DNA of 64,000 bases from positions 24,563-88,562 of the forward strand of contig NZ_QMFY01000020.1 of NCBI RefSeq assembly GCF_003286915.1. Reading direction: 5' to 3'. Origin of the DNA: Pseudochryseolinea flava. Lineage in GTDB: Bacteria; Bacteroidota; Bacteroidia; Cytophagales; Cyclobacteriaceae. A program made the position numbers and the translations under genes. Below, in pieces: positions 20,801-28,068 of this stretch; the stretch's first letter is position 1; each line of letters begins with the position of its first letter. A model generated the notes under the pieces. That model did no database searches. It saw nothing but the letters and a program-made list of their open reading frames with translations, and was not told the DNA's origin.

Positions 20801-20898
20801 CATCAACGCAACACGAAATAAATATCAAAACACTCAAGCCAGGGCTTTATATCATCAAGCTTAAAAACGGCAAAACGCTAAGATTTGCAAAAGAGTAA
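17824..20898 (+). CDS. T9SS-secreted GxGYxYP putative glycoside hydrolase with discoidin and CBM6 domains
   Basis: 1024 residues from the ATG at 17824, which gives a clean signal peptide (LLLLLQLSFSSIAQ). About residues 80-665 form the GxGYxYP-family region, with the name-giving motif GYGYAYP at 504-510 and an ILSDGDNLQY block upstream. Residues about 673-810 are an F5/8C discoidin-like domain, about 814-945 a CBM6-type domain (IEAENFATMSG, then TGDWIVWDVNIPSAGTYTID), and about 965-1024 a T9SS sorting domain (VHPNPATSHLVV to LKPGLYIIKLKNG). The GxGYxYP family is predicted to be glycan-active but is poorly characterised. The next gene shares its discoidin domain. Surface-attached or released by type IX secretion. 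Confidence 0.85.
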   Translation: MSYKLKPMLKFAALLLLLLQLSFSSIAQITWPSNQLLPTFPAPTQTQDLIILRETSTRWEAEGSALSHGTGRLETDGWLCQTGIDAANQHMVYGPYVNTIPAGPNVAEFRMKVDNNTANNDPIVDIDVRNATTGQILASQIITRQQFPIAGDYTNFTLPFNMPAENQSLELRIYWRGTSYTKVDWIAVQQNSSSAEMYLFASLKGIVNRTQPRIFSYEGDAFAEGQYTWLQSLGLNWNEPADKWSLITKYRSELSGVIVYDPAQIHTVNLATVLAKDRKALIASPSLLAKLTAAPYNLPILLDLRGQFTSKMQVYQTLYNTYWPTLDKRVLVGLNPEIHKAALREYATSMGLATIWLDPNIANESTLLNSFLSSMPAGANFMGWWPEEGPGVQRASTYGISTIASDWATNLTMHSGTSRTVNVKPMPAKPALQNKLYVAFILSDGDNLQYVEHLMRKLWNNPDRGTVPMGWTLSPAMLDAMPGALNYYYQTATNNDNLISGPSGYGYAYPNSWPNQTALNQFVSKTEDYNRRAGFRVITVWNTITGGINQNVGQSFATYAPTTLGLTGQNTGGGLTIYNQSLPGMALSCNYCTNEQAMKDHIASAAAGWNGASPRFIVIQAQPWQGVTPTSFKNVATSLNANYVVVRPDHIFQLIREANGLPIDPGSSPTGQDITNLSGTLTAQYQTGSPAGEDYMKLIDNNVNTKYLTFNASGWIQYQTTSSYAVTSYSITSANDAAERDPLNWTLQGSNNGSTWTTIDTRSNEDFPNRFQKRMFTFTNTTSYNYYRLNLTNNSGTILQLAEVELFGTSASAWSTQIEAENFATMSGVQNETCTEGGTNVGWIDTGDWIVWDVNIPSAGTYTIDYRVASQSGGGSLRLEQAGGANVFGSLTIPSTGGWQNWSTISHQVFLNAGQQQIAIAVPAGGWNINWLKIQQGNGARISQSSAVQEEESISVHPNPATSHLVVNGITSPTEVTTYNTSGKAVTETMKVTSTQHEINIKTLKPGLYIIKLKNGKTLRFAKE

Positions 20899-20933
20899 CT
20901 CGCGGCGCAACTAGAATGTTCAACATAAAACTC

Positions 20934-20963
20934 AGGGATCGTTAGTCATTAACGATCCCTTTT
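20934..20963 (+). terminator. Intrinsic terminator
   Basis: An 11-bp perfect stem AGGGATCGTTA/TAACGATCCCT with a 5-base loop, followed by TTT. Confidence 0.8.
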
Positions 20964-21068
20964 GTGCGTGTAGCATTTACAACGTAGAACCTTAAAAATA
21001 CCCTCTGTAGCCACTGGTAAAATTCGTCACCTCACCGCTTTGTCTTTTATACCAAACAATTAAATCCT

Positions 21069-22844
21069 ATGAAAGTCAAACTTACCTTCATGTTATGTTG
21101 TTGTGTACTGCTGTCAATTTCATTTGTCTCGCAGGCACAAGTGGATATCACCAATTCAGGAGGCACGATTAGTGCACAGTATACCGACTCTCCAACGAAT
21201 GAAGACATCACCAAATTAATTGACAACAATAGTAGCACCAAGTATCTTACTTTCCACAATGCGGGCTGGGTACAATTTCGCGCAGGTAGCCCTTCCATTG
21301 TAACGAGCTACGCAATCACGTCTGCTAACGATGCGGCTGAGCGCGACCCCTTGAACTGGAACTTTCAAGCTTCCAACAATGGCACGACATGGGTGACACT
21401 GGACACACGCAGCAATGAAGATTTTCCAAACCGGTTGCAACGAAAGACGTATTCTTTTTCGAACACAACGGCGTACACCTATTTTAAACTCAATCTCACG
21501 AACAATAGCGGTACTATTCTTCAAGTGGCTGAATGGGAAATCTATGGTACTGCGTCGCCTGTAGCAACAGTCTATCAACATTGCAGCTACGGAGGATATG
21601 CCGTTGCGTTGACACCAGGAACGTACACGTTGTCAGCATTACAAGCAAGAGGAATGGTAAACAACGATGTGTCATCTGTACGAGTAACGGCTGGTTATAA
21701 GATCATCTTTTTTGATCAAGATAATTTCGCCGGTACATCCTTAGAAAAAACTGGCGACGACGACTGCCTTGTCAATGAAAATTTCAACGACCTCACAACC
21801 TCCATTCGTGTTGAACAAGTTACTGGTGGTGGTGATTGGAGCAACTTTGTGTTGCCAACAGTTGTATTTCAAGACTTATCGCCATCTTCTGCAGGAAGCA
21901 TAACATTTCATCGCGCCATTCCTGATCCAGTGGCTACAATGCGTAACTCCATTTTACCGATGCTTCAAAAAATCTATTCCGGTCCAAACGACAATGTTAG
22001 AACCTTCACAAAGCTCACGTTAATTATCGAAGACTACGATGGTGTTGCTGAAGCGTGGGGCGGTGGTGGCGAACGCAGCATTCGTGTGAGTACACGTCAC
22101 ATTCAAAATGTGTACAACCAATCCAACAACGATGCAACTGTACGCACAGAGATTCTCGGAATTCTCTCACATGAAGCTACACACACGGCACAGCATGAAC
22201 CAAAAAATGCTGGTGGATATCAAGGCGGTACCGAGTTCTTTGGATTCATTGAAGGTGTTGCTGACTACGTTCGTATTTCTTTGGGACTACACCCAACACG
22301 CTCGCCACAAACCGGCGGAAATTGGAAAGATGGCTACACCACTTCTGGTTTCTTCTTGAACTGGATTGTCAACAACAAAGGTGATCGAGACTTTGCTATC
22401 AAGTTTAATCGCGCGGCAGGTACGTATGCAACATGGTCTTGGGATATTGCATGTCGTGACATTTTGGGAATCGGTGTACAGACACTGTGGAACGAATATC
22501 AAGCGTCATTAAGTGCATCAAGAATTGCGACAAGTGCTCCATACGCAATGGGTATTACCGCTGATTGCAGACATGATGAAGAACACATAGCACCAAATGA
22601 AAAACAATCCATTCAAGTTTTTCCAAATCCGGCAAAAGGTAAGCTTGAAATTACACTACATCACATCGAAGCAAATGACCGTACAGAAGTACAATTTGTA
22701 TCGGCTACATTTAAAAAGACGACATACATCACCGGCGCAAATGGAACTGTCAACACCGACGACCTTCCTGCAGGTATCTATGTAATGATCGTGCGTGACA
22801 AGAAGGGAAATTCGCATAAGCAGCGGGTTATTATTGAGAAGTAG
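21069..22844 (+). CDS. T9SS-secreted basic secretory protein-like peptidase with discoidin domain
   Basis: 591 residues with a signal peptide ending near VSQAQ. Domains in order: F5/8C discoidin-like, about 24-160; a beta/gamma-crystallin-like region, about 165-250 (VYQHCSYGGYAVAL, FDQDNFAGTSL); a basic secretory protein (BSP) metallopeptidase-like domain, about 265-490, with HEATH (HExxH, His368-His372) and the downstream FGFIEGVADYVRI; and a T9SS sorting tail, about 515-591 (VFPNPAKGKLEI to LPAGIYVMIV). BSP proteins are related to plant defence proteins and are predicted zinc peptidases. About 72 percent of 80 hand-aligned residues of the discoidin domain match the preceding gene. It has its own terminators on both sides. 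Confidence 0.88.
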   Translation: MKVKLTFMLCCCVLLSISFVSQAQVDITNSGGTISAQYTDSPTNEDITKLIDNNSSTKYLTFHNAGWVQFRAGSPSIVTSYAITSANDAAERDPLNWNFQASNNGTTWVTLDTRSNEDFPNRLQRKTYSFSNTTAYTYFKLNLTNNSGTILQVAEWEIYGTASPVATVYQHCSYGGYAVALTPGTYTLSALQARGMVNNDVSSVRVTAGYKIIFFDQDNFAGTSLEKTGDDDCLVNENFNDLTTSIRVEQVTGGGDWSNFVLPTVVFQDLSPSSAGSITFHRAIPDPVATMRNSILPMLQKIYSGPNDNVRTFTKLTLIIEDYDGVAEAWGGGGERSIRVSTRHIQNVYNQSNNDATVRTEILGILSHEATHTAQHEPKNAGGYQGGTEFFGFIEGVADYVRISLGLHPTRSPQTGGNWKDGYTTSGFFLNWIVNNKGDRDFAIKFNRAAGTYATWSWDIACRDILGIGVQTLWNEYQASLSASRIATSAPYAMGITADCRHDEEHIAPNEKQSIQVFPNPAKGKLEITLHHIEANDRTEVQFVSATFKKTTYITGANGTVNTDDLPAGIYVMIVRDKKGNSHKQRVIIEK

Positions 22845-22866
22845 TGGGAGTCGCGCGTTATGGGAT

Positions 22867-22901
22867 AGAGAGACTGTCGGATGGACAGTCTCTCTTTTTT
22901 T
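22867..22901 (+). terminator. Intrinsic terminator
   Basis: A 12-bp perfect stem AGAGAGACTGTC/GACAGTCTCTCT with a 5-base loop and a T-run. It also lies just beyond the converging DoxX gene. Confidence 0.88.
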
Positions 22902-22922
22902 GAGCTCGTCAAACTCCCGCAA

Positions 22923-23294
22923 TCAGAGCATTATCTTAAATGTTTTATCTGTCCATAGAATCACGACAGAAAGAACACACACGGCTAACGATTGGTAATA
23001 ATGTTCATATTCCTGATGCGCCATATGCGTAGTGAATGCACCAATCGCAAATGGAAAAAGAAATAACACGCCAATTATTTTCAGACTTGGCTTGTATACC
23101 CCTGCAACAACCAACAACACACCAATAAGCTCAGCAATACCGATAGCGATAGTCCACGTTTTATTAAAACCGAGAGACTGCATGCTCTCCATCATCGATT
23201 GCTTTTGAAAGACTTTAAATAGCGATGCATAGGCGAACACGTAGAGGTAATACGCATAGCTCGTCCAATGAAGAATTATTCTTGCTGTTTCCAT
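22923..23294 (-). CDS. DoxX-like membrane protein
   Basis: 123 residues with four predicted transmembrane helices, an Ala/Gly-rich second helix (IAIGIAELIGVLLVVAGVY) and the PSLKIIGVLFLFPFAIGAFTTH block typical of DoxX/DoxD-like proteins. Function is uncertain; relatives are linked to redox or detoxification. It is divergent from an HxlR regulator, a common pairing. Confidence 0.8.
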   Translation of the reverse strand: METARIILHWTSYAYYLYVFAYASLFKVFQKQSMMESMQSLGFNKTWTIAIGIAELIGVLLVVAGVYKPSLKIIGVLFLFPFAIGAFTTHMAHQEYEHYYQSLAVCVLSVVILWTDKTFKIML

Positions 23295-23319
23295 GTTTGT
23301 TATTCAAATTTGTTCAGCA

Positions 23320-23341
23320 ATATTCTAGAGAAATAGAATAT
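23320..23341. promoter_or_regulatory. Inverted repeat between divergent DoxX and HxlR genes
   Basis: ATATTCTA (23320-23327) and TAGAATAT (23334-23341) are a perfect 8-bp inverted repeat around GAGAAA. A second small palindrome, TTGTG-cgttt-CACAA, is at 23361-23375. Either may be the HxlR operator. Confidence 0.4.
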
Positions 23342-23384
23342 CAGAACAGAACGAACAAAATTGTGCGTTTCACAATATGCAAGC

Positions 23385-23747
23385 ATGAGAAAAAATTCTT
23401 CAACCAATACGATTAACGAGCAACATATCAACCAAACCTGTGGTATAGCTTACACGCTTTCTGTAATCGACGGACGATGGAAGATCAACATCTTAAGTTT
23501 TCTGTTGAACCAAGGTCGACTTCGATACAGTCATTTAAAATCAAGACTCCCTGGTATTTCCGAACGTATGCTTACCGCCAATCTAAAAGCCTTGGAGAAA
23601 GATGGATTAATCGCCCGCATCCATCACACGACAGTGCCGCCGAAAGTAGAGTATGAGTTAACGCAACTTGGATTGTCGTTTAAAAAGATTTTGGTATTGA
23701 TGGATGAATGGGGCGAAGCGCATCGCCCACACACATCAGCACAGTAA
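23385..23747 (+). CDS. HxlR family winged-helix transcriptional regulator
   Basis: 120 residues from the ATG at 23385; a TTG at 23361 lies inside a small palindrome and is less likely. Family features: a Cys in NQTCGIAYTLSVIDGRWKIN, SHLKSRLPGISERMLTANL, and the wing VPPKVEYELTQLG. It is divergent from DoxX and probably represses it. It resembles the HxlR at 16195-16536 in plan but not closely in sequence. Confidence 0.92.
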   Translation: MRKNSSTNTINEQHINQTCGIAYTLSVIDGRWKINILSFLLNQGRLRYSHLKSRLPGISERMLTANLKALEKDGLIARIHHTTVPPKVEYELTQLGLSFKKILVLMDEWGEAHRPHTSAQ

Positions 23748-23939
23748 CAAATCTATTTAGACATGATCATTCCTTCTTCTGGTTTCCACTTGTCATACTC
23801 AGGTAGAAAGCAGCATCCGACGCCGCTTTTTTTCTCAAAGGACATCTTGTTCGAAAAGAAAATTGACGACCTGAATAACGCCATACCAAAAAATTACAAA
23901 TTAACAATGAAGCAAAAGATGCGCTGTTGCACGCAATGG

Positions 23940-24083
23940 AGTAAGCGGCGTCTTCCTGATCCTCAGTTCGCACACTTAACGATTCTGGCCATCGCCCTCG
24001 AATCTGGCTTTAACTCAAAATCTTCCTTCAACGGAATCTTCATGAAGTCTACCGGTATGGCACCGAAAACGTTTAAGGAAGAA
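23940..24083 (+). pseudogene. Remnant of an AraC-family helix-turn-helix regulator
   Basis: The translated stretch SKRRLPDPQFAHLTILAIAL followed by ESGFNSKSSFNGIFMKSTGM and APKTF is the C-terminal half of an AraC DNA-binding domain, as found in Bacteroidota sensor/AraC proteins. Upstream, no frame carries the first helix-turn-helix or any sensor region. It lies in an open frame (23763-24215) whose other residues look random, so only this fragment is genuine. It sits immediately before an intact secreted-protein gene. Confidence 0.6.
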
Positions 24084-24154
24084 TCACAACAGATCGTTCT
24101 AGCGGACAAAAACACGATATTTAAACTATTCCACTATTCAGGTATATTTCGAGA

Positions 24155-24700
24155 ATGTTCAGACTTGCAATATTATTATTCGTCTTCGGTTTTCACAGCG
24201 CCTTCGCACAAGTAGATTCAATTGGCTTTCTGCAATGGAGAACGGGGCATGACGCAAAAACGGCACAACTCATTCCAGCGGAAGGAAACGATCCCATTGT
24301 TCGTGAAGGAAACAATGTCTGGATACATGTCAAATTTAATGTTTATGAATATGGCGAAGTCTCGTTTCCGATTGATCGCACCACGCGCACCGACGAAGAA
24401 GCCAAGCGCGTAGATCTCTCTGATAGAAAGTATGTGAAACTGACGTATACGGCAAACCAACAAGTAATTTTACAACTCCGACAAACTGGTGAACACGGTG
24501 GCGTTCATAATCATGTAATCTTACCTCCCGTTGAACGTCCAACCTCTATTGCAATTTTATTGAAGTCATTTAAAGGTGGCAAGTCGATGATCGACTTAAC
24601 GGATGTGGCTAAATTTAATTTTGCTTTCTTGTCCAACAACAAAGAAGATGGTTATGCTGAATTGTTGATTACACAGATTGTGCTAACCGATCACAAGTAA
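24155..24700 (+). CDS. Secreted protein of unknown function
   Basis: 181 residues with a clear signal peptide (LAILLFVFGFHSAFAQ). I recognise no family. The body is beta-rich, and the alternation of DLSDRKYVKLTYTANQQVIL, an HGGVHN segment and a closing MIDLTDVAKFNFAF/AELLITQIVL strand recalls galactose-binding-like beta-sandwich modules (CBM11/CIA30 type), which is only an impression. It overlaps the tail of the non-coding frame carrying the AraC remnant. It ends 9 bases before a converging gene. Confidence 0.65.
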   Translation: MFRLAILLFVFGFHSAFAQVDSIGFLQWRTGHDAKTAQLIPAEGNDPIVREGNNVWIHVKFNVYEYGEVSFPIDRTTRTDEEAKRVDLSDRKYVKLTYTANQQVILQLRQTGEHGGVHNHVILPPVERPTSIAILLKSFKGGKSMIDLTDVAKFNFAFLSNNKEDGYAELLITQIVLTDHK

Positions 24701-24709
24701 AAGAGGACG

Positions 24710-25381
24710 TCAAAGCACGCCCTCTATTTCTGTCTTCAACCTTTCTTTTTCCTTCGTAACAGGAATTGCTAACGGGGTGGCTACTGCTAAAGATAACGTT
24801 TTATATTGCAGCGTCGTCTTGTTAGAGACTGCTGAAACAATACTGATTGTGTCGATATTATCCTTTACGATCTTCTTACCCACATCGTCCGCAGCGATCT
24901 GCATAAAAAGCGATGGCAAGAAGCCCAACGTACGCAAAACATCCCAGCGATTATTTTCGGGTACAGCATCCGCATCAACATTAAGTTGAATTTGAAACTG
25001 AAGCACTTTCTCCAACTCCACACCAACGTTTTTGATAGCCCGCTTCAACTCCAACGAGCCCACCGATTTTTGATTGGAAGACTTCATGCGCACATAATTC
25101 TCGGGCTCTATTAGGGTGAAAGCAACAACTTCGCTGGTTGTTACAAACGTAATTTCGGATTTTGCGTAGGGATCAAGCAACCCGAGCACCATCAACCGTT
25201 GCTCATGCAGATGATTCTGCGCTTTCAAAATACTCCCCCTGATCACATGACCGTTTCTAAGCGATAATTCCAACTTCGGTAAGTTGGAACTATCTTCAAA
25301 GTCTTCTGCAACGGCAGCAAGTTCAGCAAACCAAGAATCGAAATTCTTGAATCCTACATCCTTGAATACATCTAATTTCAT
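24710..25381 (-). CDS. Unknown cytoplasmic protein sharing a domain with its neighbour
   Basis: 223 residues, no signal peptide or membrane helix. I recognise no family. About residues 35-95 look like a small beta module (LELSLRNGHVIRGSILKAQN). About 125-205 contain a segment (IQLNVDADAVPENN, DDVGKKIVKDNIDTISIVSA, KTLSLAV) that aligns with most of the upstream partner protein. Its ATG overlaps the partner's stop by one base (TAATG), so the two are translationally coupled and probably act together. Intracellular role unknown. Confidence 0.75.
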   Translation of the reverse strand: MKLDVFKDVGFKNFDSWFAELAAVAEDFEDSSNLPKLELSLRNGHVIRGSILKAQNHLHEQRLMVLGLLDPYAKSEITFVTTSEVVAFTLIEPENYVRMKSSNQKSVGSLELKRAIKNVGVELEKVLQFQIQLNVDADAVPENNRWDVLRTLGFLPSLFMQIAADDVGKKIVKDNIDTISIVSAVSNKTTLQYKTLSLAVATPLAIPVTKEKERLKTEIEGVL

Positions 25382-25773
25382 TAGAGCAATTTTTCAACGT
25401 AGTCCGCAATTTGCGAGTCAGGCTGCGAGGTGAACGTATTCCCTGCCAATTGCATTGTTAACGTAAGTGTTTTATTGTTAAGCGCCATTGTTACCGCATC
25501 ACGGCTATCTGTATTTACAAGTGCAATCACTTCCATCTTGTCTTTAAGCGCCTCTTTCCCCATATCATCTTTACAGATTTTTTTAACGAACGACTCGAGG
25601 TCATCGAACACAATATCCAAGCGACTCAAGGGATACTGATCGTAGGCAGTAAACGTATTCCAGTCGATATCTAACTTGATTGGATATCCAGCGATTTGAT
25701 TAAGTTTTGATTCAAAGGCAGGAAGTTTCTCTGACTTGATGCTTTCGGCTAAACGCTTTTCTGCTAATCCCAT
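25381..25773 (-). CDS. Unknown small protein, first gene of a coupled pair
   Basis: 130 residues, no signal or membrane segment, no recognised family. The core (IKLDIDWNTFTAYDQ, KDDMGKEALKDKMEVIALVN, NKTLTLTMQL) aligns with the C-terminal part of the following gene product: both have the DD-hydrophobic-GK, then KD, then an Ile/Val-rich strand and an NKT/YKT-L strand. Translationally coupled to that gene by a one-base overlap. Confidence 0.75.
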   Translation of the reverse strand: MGLAEKRLAESIKSEKLPAFESKLNQIAGYPIKLDIDWNTFTAYDQYPLSRLDIVFDDLESFVKKICKDDMGKEALKDKMEVIALVNTDSRDAVTMALNNKTLTLTMQLAGNTFTSQPDSQIADYVEKLL

Positions 25774-25892
25774 GTGCTTTTAGTTTTAATTGAATGATTG
25801 TGTTGTAAAAGTATACCACCCGAATCCACGAGAAATCACCTCTTAAAATGATTTATTTAAATACCTAGAAATGGGGAGGCAAAAAAAGGCAA

Positions 25893-25925
25893 TAAAAAAT
25901 CCCTGGAATTGTGTTTCCAGGGATT
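25893..25925 (-). terminator. Intrinsic terminator for the 25949-26884 gene
   Basis: An 11-bp perfect stem AATCCCTGGAA/TTCCAGGGATT with a 6-base loop, followed on the minus strand by a T-run (plus-strand A-run 25894-25899). Confidence 0.85.
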
Positions 25926-25948
25926 CACCCGCGTACATGAGATAAACG

Positions 25949-26884
25949 TTATTTCGTTTTCTTCTTCTGTTTAATGATAATACGCGATACAAAATCAGCA
26001 GAGGTATTGGCAGACTGTATTTCACCATACGATACAGAAGACGCTTCTGCGCGTTTGATACTTTCTTTACTTGCTCCCTTATCGGTAAAATAGTCTGCAG
26101 CTTTTGTCGCTTGTTTTGCGTCACGCGTCTCCGTACGCTGTAGATAGAAGTGCGAGATCATATGATAGACCAGGCCTTTCCCGTGTGGAAATCGCACAAC
26201 CACCGATTCGGCACCGTATTTTTCACCCAACTCTTTTGACCGAATCAAAACTTTTACTTTTTCTTTATCCAAAATTTCGATTGGGTAAGAAGATCCTTCC
26301 AGCCACCACACTGGATCTGCCTTCTCATCTAAAAATCCCGTGATCACAGAATCTTGTTTATCGAGTGCTTCAATGCGTACAACCTCATCCGCAGTGGGTT
26401 TATTATTGTACGCTATGGTGTTGGGGAATGCTACTTCAATAACATTTTTTAGCGCCCAATCCGTTGTGATCAGCTGACCACCTTCCGCTACAAAGGTAGC
26501 CAGTTTCCTTGCTGCCTCAGGCGGAAATGACGACGCACAGTTTACAAAAATGGTTTGATGCGGCTCTAGCTTCGCGTCCATCAATTGATGATGGTCAATC
26601 CCCGCGAATGGAATCTTCAAACTTTGCAACACCCGAGCAATGTGATCATACGTACCATTCACAACGATGACATCGTTCTTTTTTAACTCATCAAGAATTT
26701 TAATATTCTCCTCCCCTTCTCTGTTCAGTCTTTCTCTTACCATTTCGTTTGCGAGCTTGTAAGCTTCTTCCATTTGTGCTTGTGTTTTTGTGGTGAATAA
26801 AAAGATAATACCGATAGCCAGAAATGTTGCCATACGACATCCGCTCGTCGCGTGCATGCGCCCGAAGAAAACTATGATGTTCAT
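25949..26884 (-). CDS. Secreted protein with a glutamine-amidotransferase-like fold
   Basis: 311 residues from the ATG at 26884; a start ten codons earlier is possible. The N-terminal hydrophobic segment ends near TKTQAQ. The middle resembles the class I glutamine-amidotransferase-like Rossmann fold seen in DUF4159/DUF4350-type proteins: VIVVNGTYDHIARVLQSLKI, QTIFVNCASSFPPEAARKLA, FVAEGGQLITTDWAL, VVRFPHGKGLVYHMISHFYL. No catalytic Cys-His pair is obvious, so it is probably not an amidotransferase. The C-terminus is Lys-rich. Monocistronic with its own terminator; role unknown. Confidence 0.65.
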   Translation of the reverse strand: MNIIVFFGRMHATSGCRMATFLAIGIIFLFTTKTQAQMEEAYKLANEMVRERLNREGEENIKILDELKKNDVIVVNGTYDHIARVLQSLKIPFAGIDHHQLMDAKLEPHQTIFVNCASSFPPEAARKLATFVAEGGQLITTDWALKNVIEVAFPNTIAYNNKPTADEVVRIEALDKQDSVITGFLDEKADPVWWLEGSSYPIEILDKEKVKVLIRSKELGEKYGAESVVVRFPHGKGLVYHMISHFYLQRTETRDAKQATKAADYFTDKGASKESIKRAEASSVSYGEIQSANTSADFVSRIIIKQKKKTK

Positions 26885-27085
26885 AACCTGTTTTTTGGAA
26901 TAACTTAACGTCAATTACCGCGAATAGCTTCAGACAATGAGTGCGTTGGTATTTTGACTAAGTGAATCCTGGAAATGGATAAGGCAATTTTCGGACAACG
27001 GTGCTGTACTTAACGGCTGCGCTAGAAAAAAGGTTACTGTTTAATACAAAAGCTCATGAGCTAAAAGATGTAGCTACATCTCACC

Positions 27086-27766
27086 CTACAAGTTATAAAC
27101 CGTTATTTCACCACTCGATTTTCGCCAATAAAGTTTGTCACTCAATTTTTTTTTCGCATAGTCGGGGTTACTAAATATTTCCTGAACTTTCTTCTGCATC
27201 AGCGCTACGTCGTCGGGCATATCGGCGCGCACAAAAACAAAAACATCTTGCGTCGGAATGGCAAATATCAAGTCGCTGGCATTGACGGCTTGTGCTATAC
27301 TTGTCCAGATCTCTCCGGTTAACACCAGGCTTGACTCCAACCGATCGCCATCCGTGAGCATCCCCATATTCTTCGTGATCATGTGAATCGACAACTTTTG
27401 ACTGATACTCCTAAAAAGGTTTTCGTAAGCCTTATTAAGAAGATCATAAACAGAAACATTGTCCTTGATCACATCCATATGTTTCTTCTGAAACCACTCA
27501 TAGTGTGTACCCTCGTCAATTCCAAAAACGATCGACAAGTCTTCATCGAAGGGAACCGGAAACAGAACGGGCATAGCACTCTCGGGCACTTGGTGCTCCT
27601 TTCCATCTGATGTCACAATCTTATCCACCGGGCCTTTCCCCTGTTTGACAATCGGCACTATTCTTTCAATGCGATCCTTAAACAGTTGCTGTTCACGACG
27701 TGCATCCTCCATCATTTGCTTAAATGCGGGAGAATCTTCGAAAGTATCTTCTGGTGATTGGCTCAT
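27086..27766 (-). CDS. Cytoplasmic protein resembling DUF1444 (YtpQ-like)
   Basis: 226 residues starting MSQSPEDTF (ATG at 27766). The C-terminal half (LIFAIPTQDVFVFVRADMPD, then a helix VALMQKKVQEIF) resembles YtpQ/DUF1444 proteins, which carry a similar IPxRD strand. The middle (SVYDLLNKAYENL) fits too. Function of that family is unknown. No operon partner. Confidence 0.55.
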   Translation of the reverse strand: MSQSPEDTFEDSPAFKQMMEDARREQQLFKDRIERIVPIVKQGKGPVDKIVTSDGKEHQVPESAMPVLFPVPFDEDLSIVFGIDEGTHYEWFQKKHMDVIKDNVSVYDLLNKAYENLFRSISQKLSIHMITKNMGMLTDGDRLESSLVLTGEIWTSIAQAVNASDLIFAIPTQDVFVFVRADMPDDVALMQKKVQEIFSNPDYAKKKLSDKLYWRKSSGEITVYNL

Positions 27767-28068
27767 AATTATGATCAAATATACAAACTATCACCGTTGT
27801 TCACCACCAGCATTTGCTCACTCGTGATCTTCATACGTATCACCTGTCGACAACGAAACCAGAATTGTAATACAAATCACCCAGATTTTCCAAACACATC
27901 TTCTCAATCTTTGCATGCCGTTTATCAGATAGACTGAACCATCGTCAAAAACGCTGGACAATTAAACAACTTTTTTACCTACCGCCTGCATCAAAATGTG
28001 GCAGCACTTCCATTTCTATTTTGTAGTTACAGCCATTGTTATGTTTCTTGTTGCTTCGATAAAAATAT

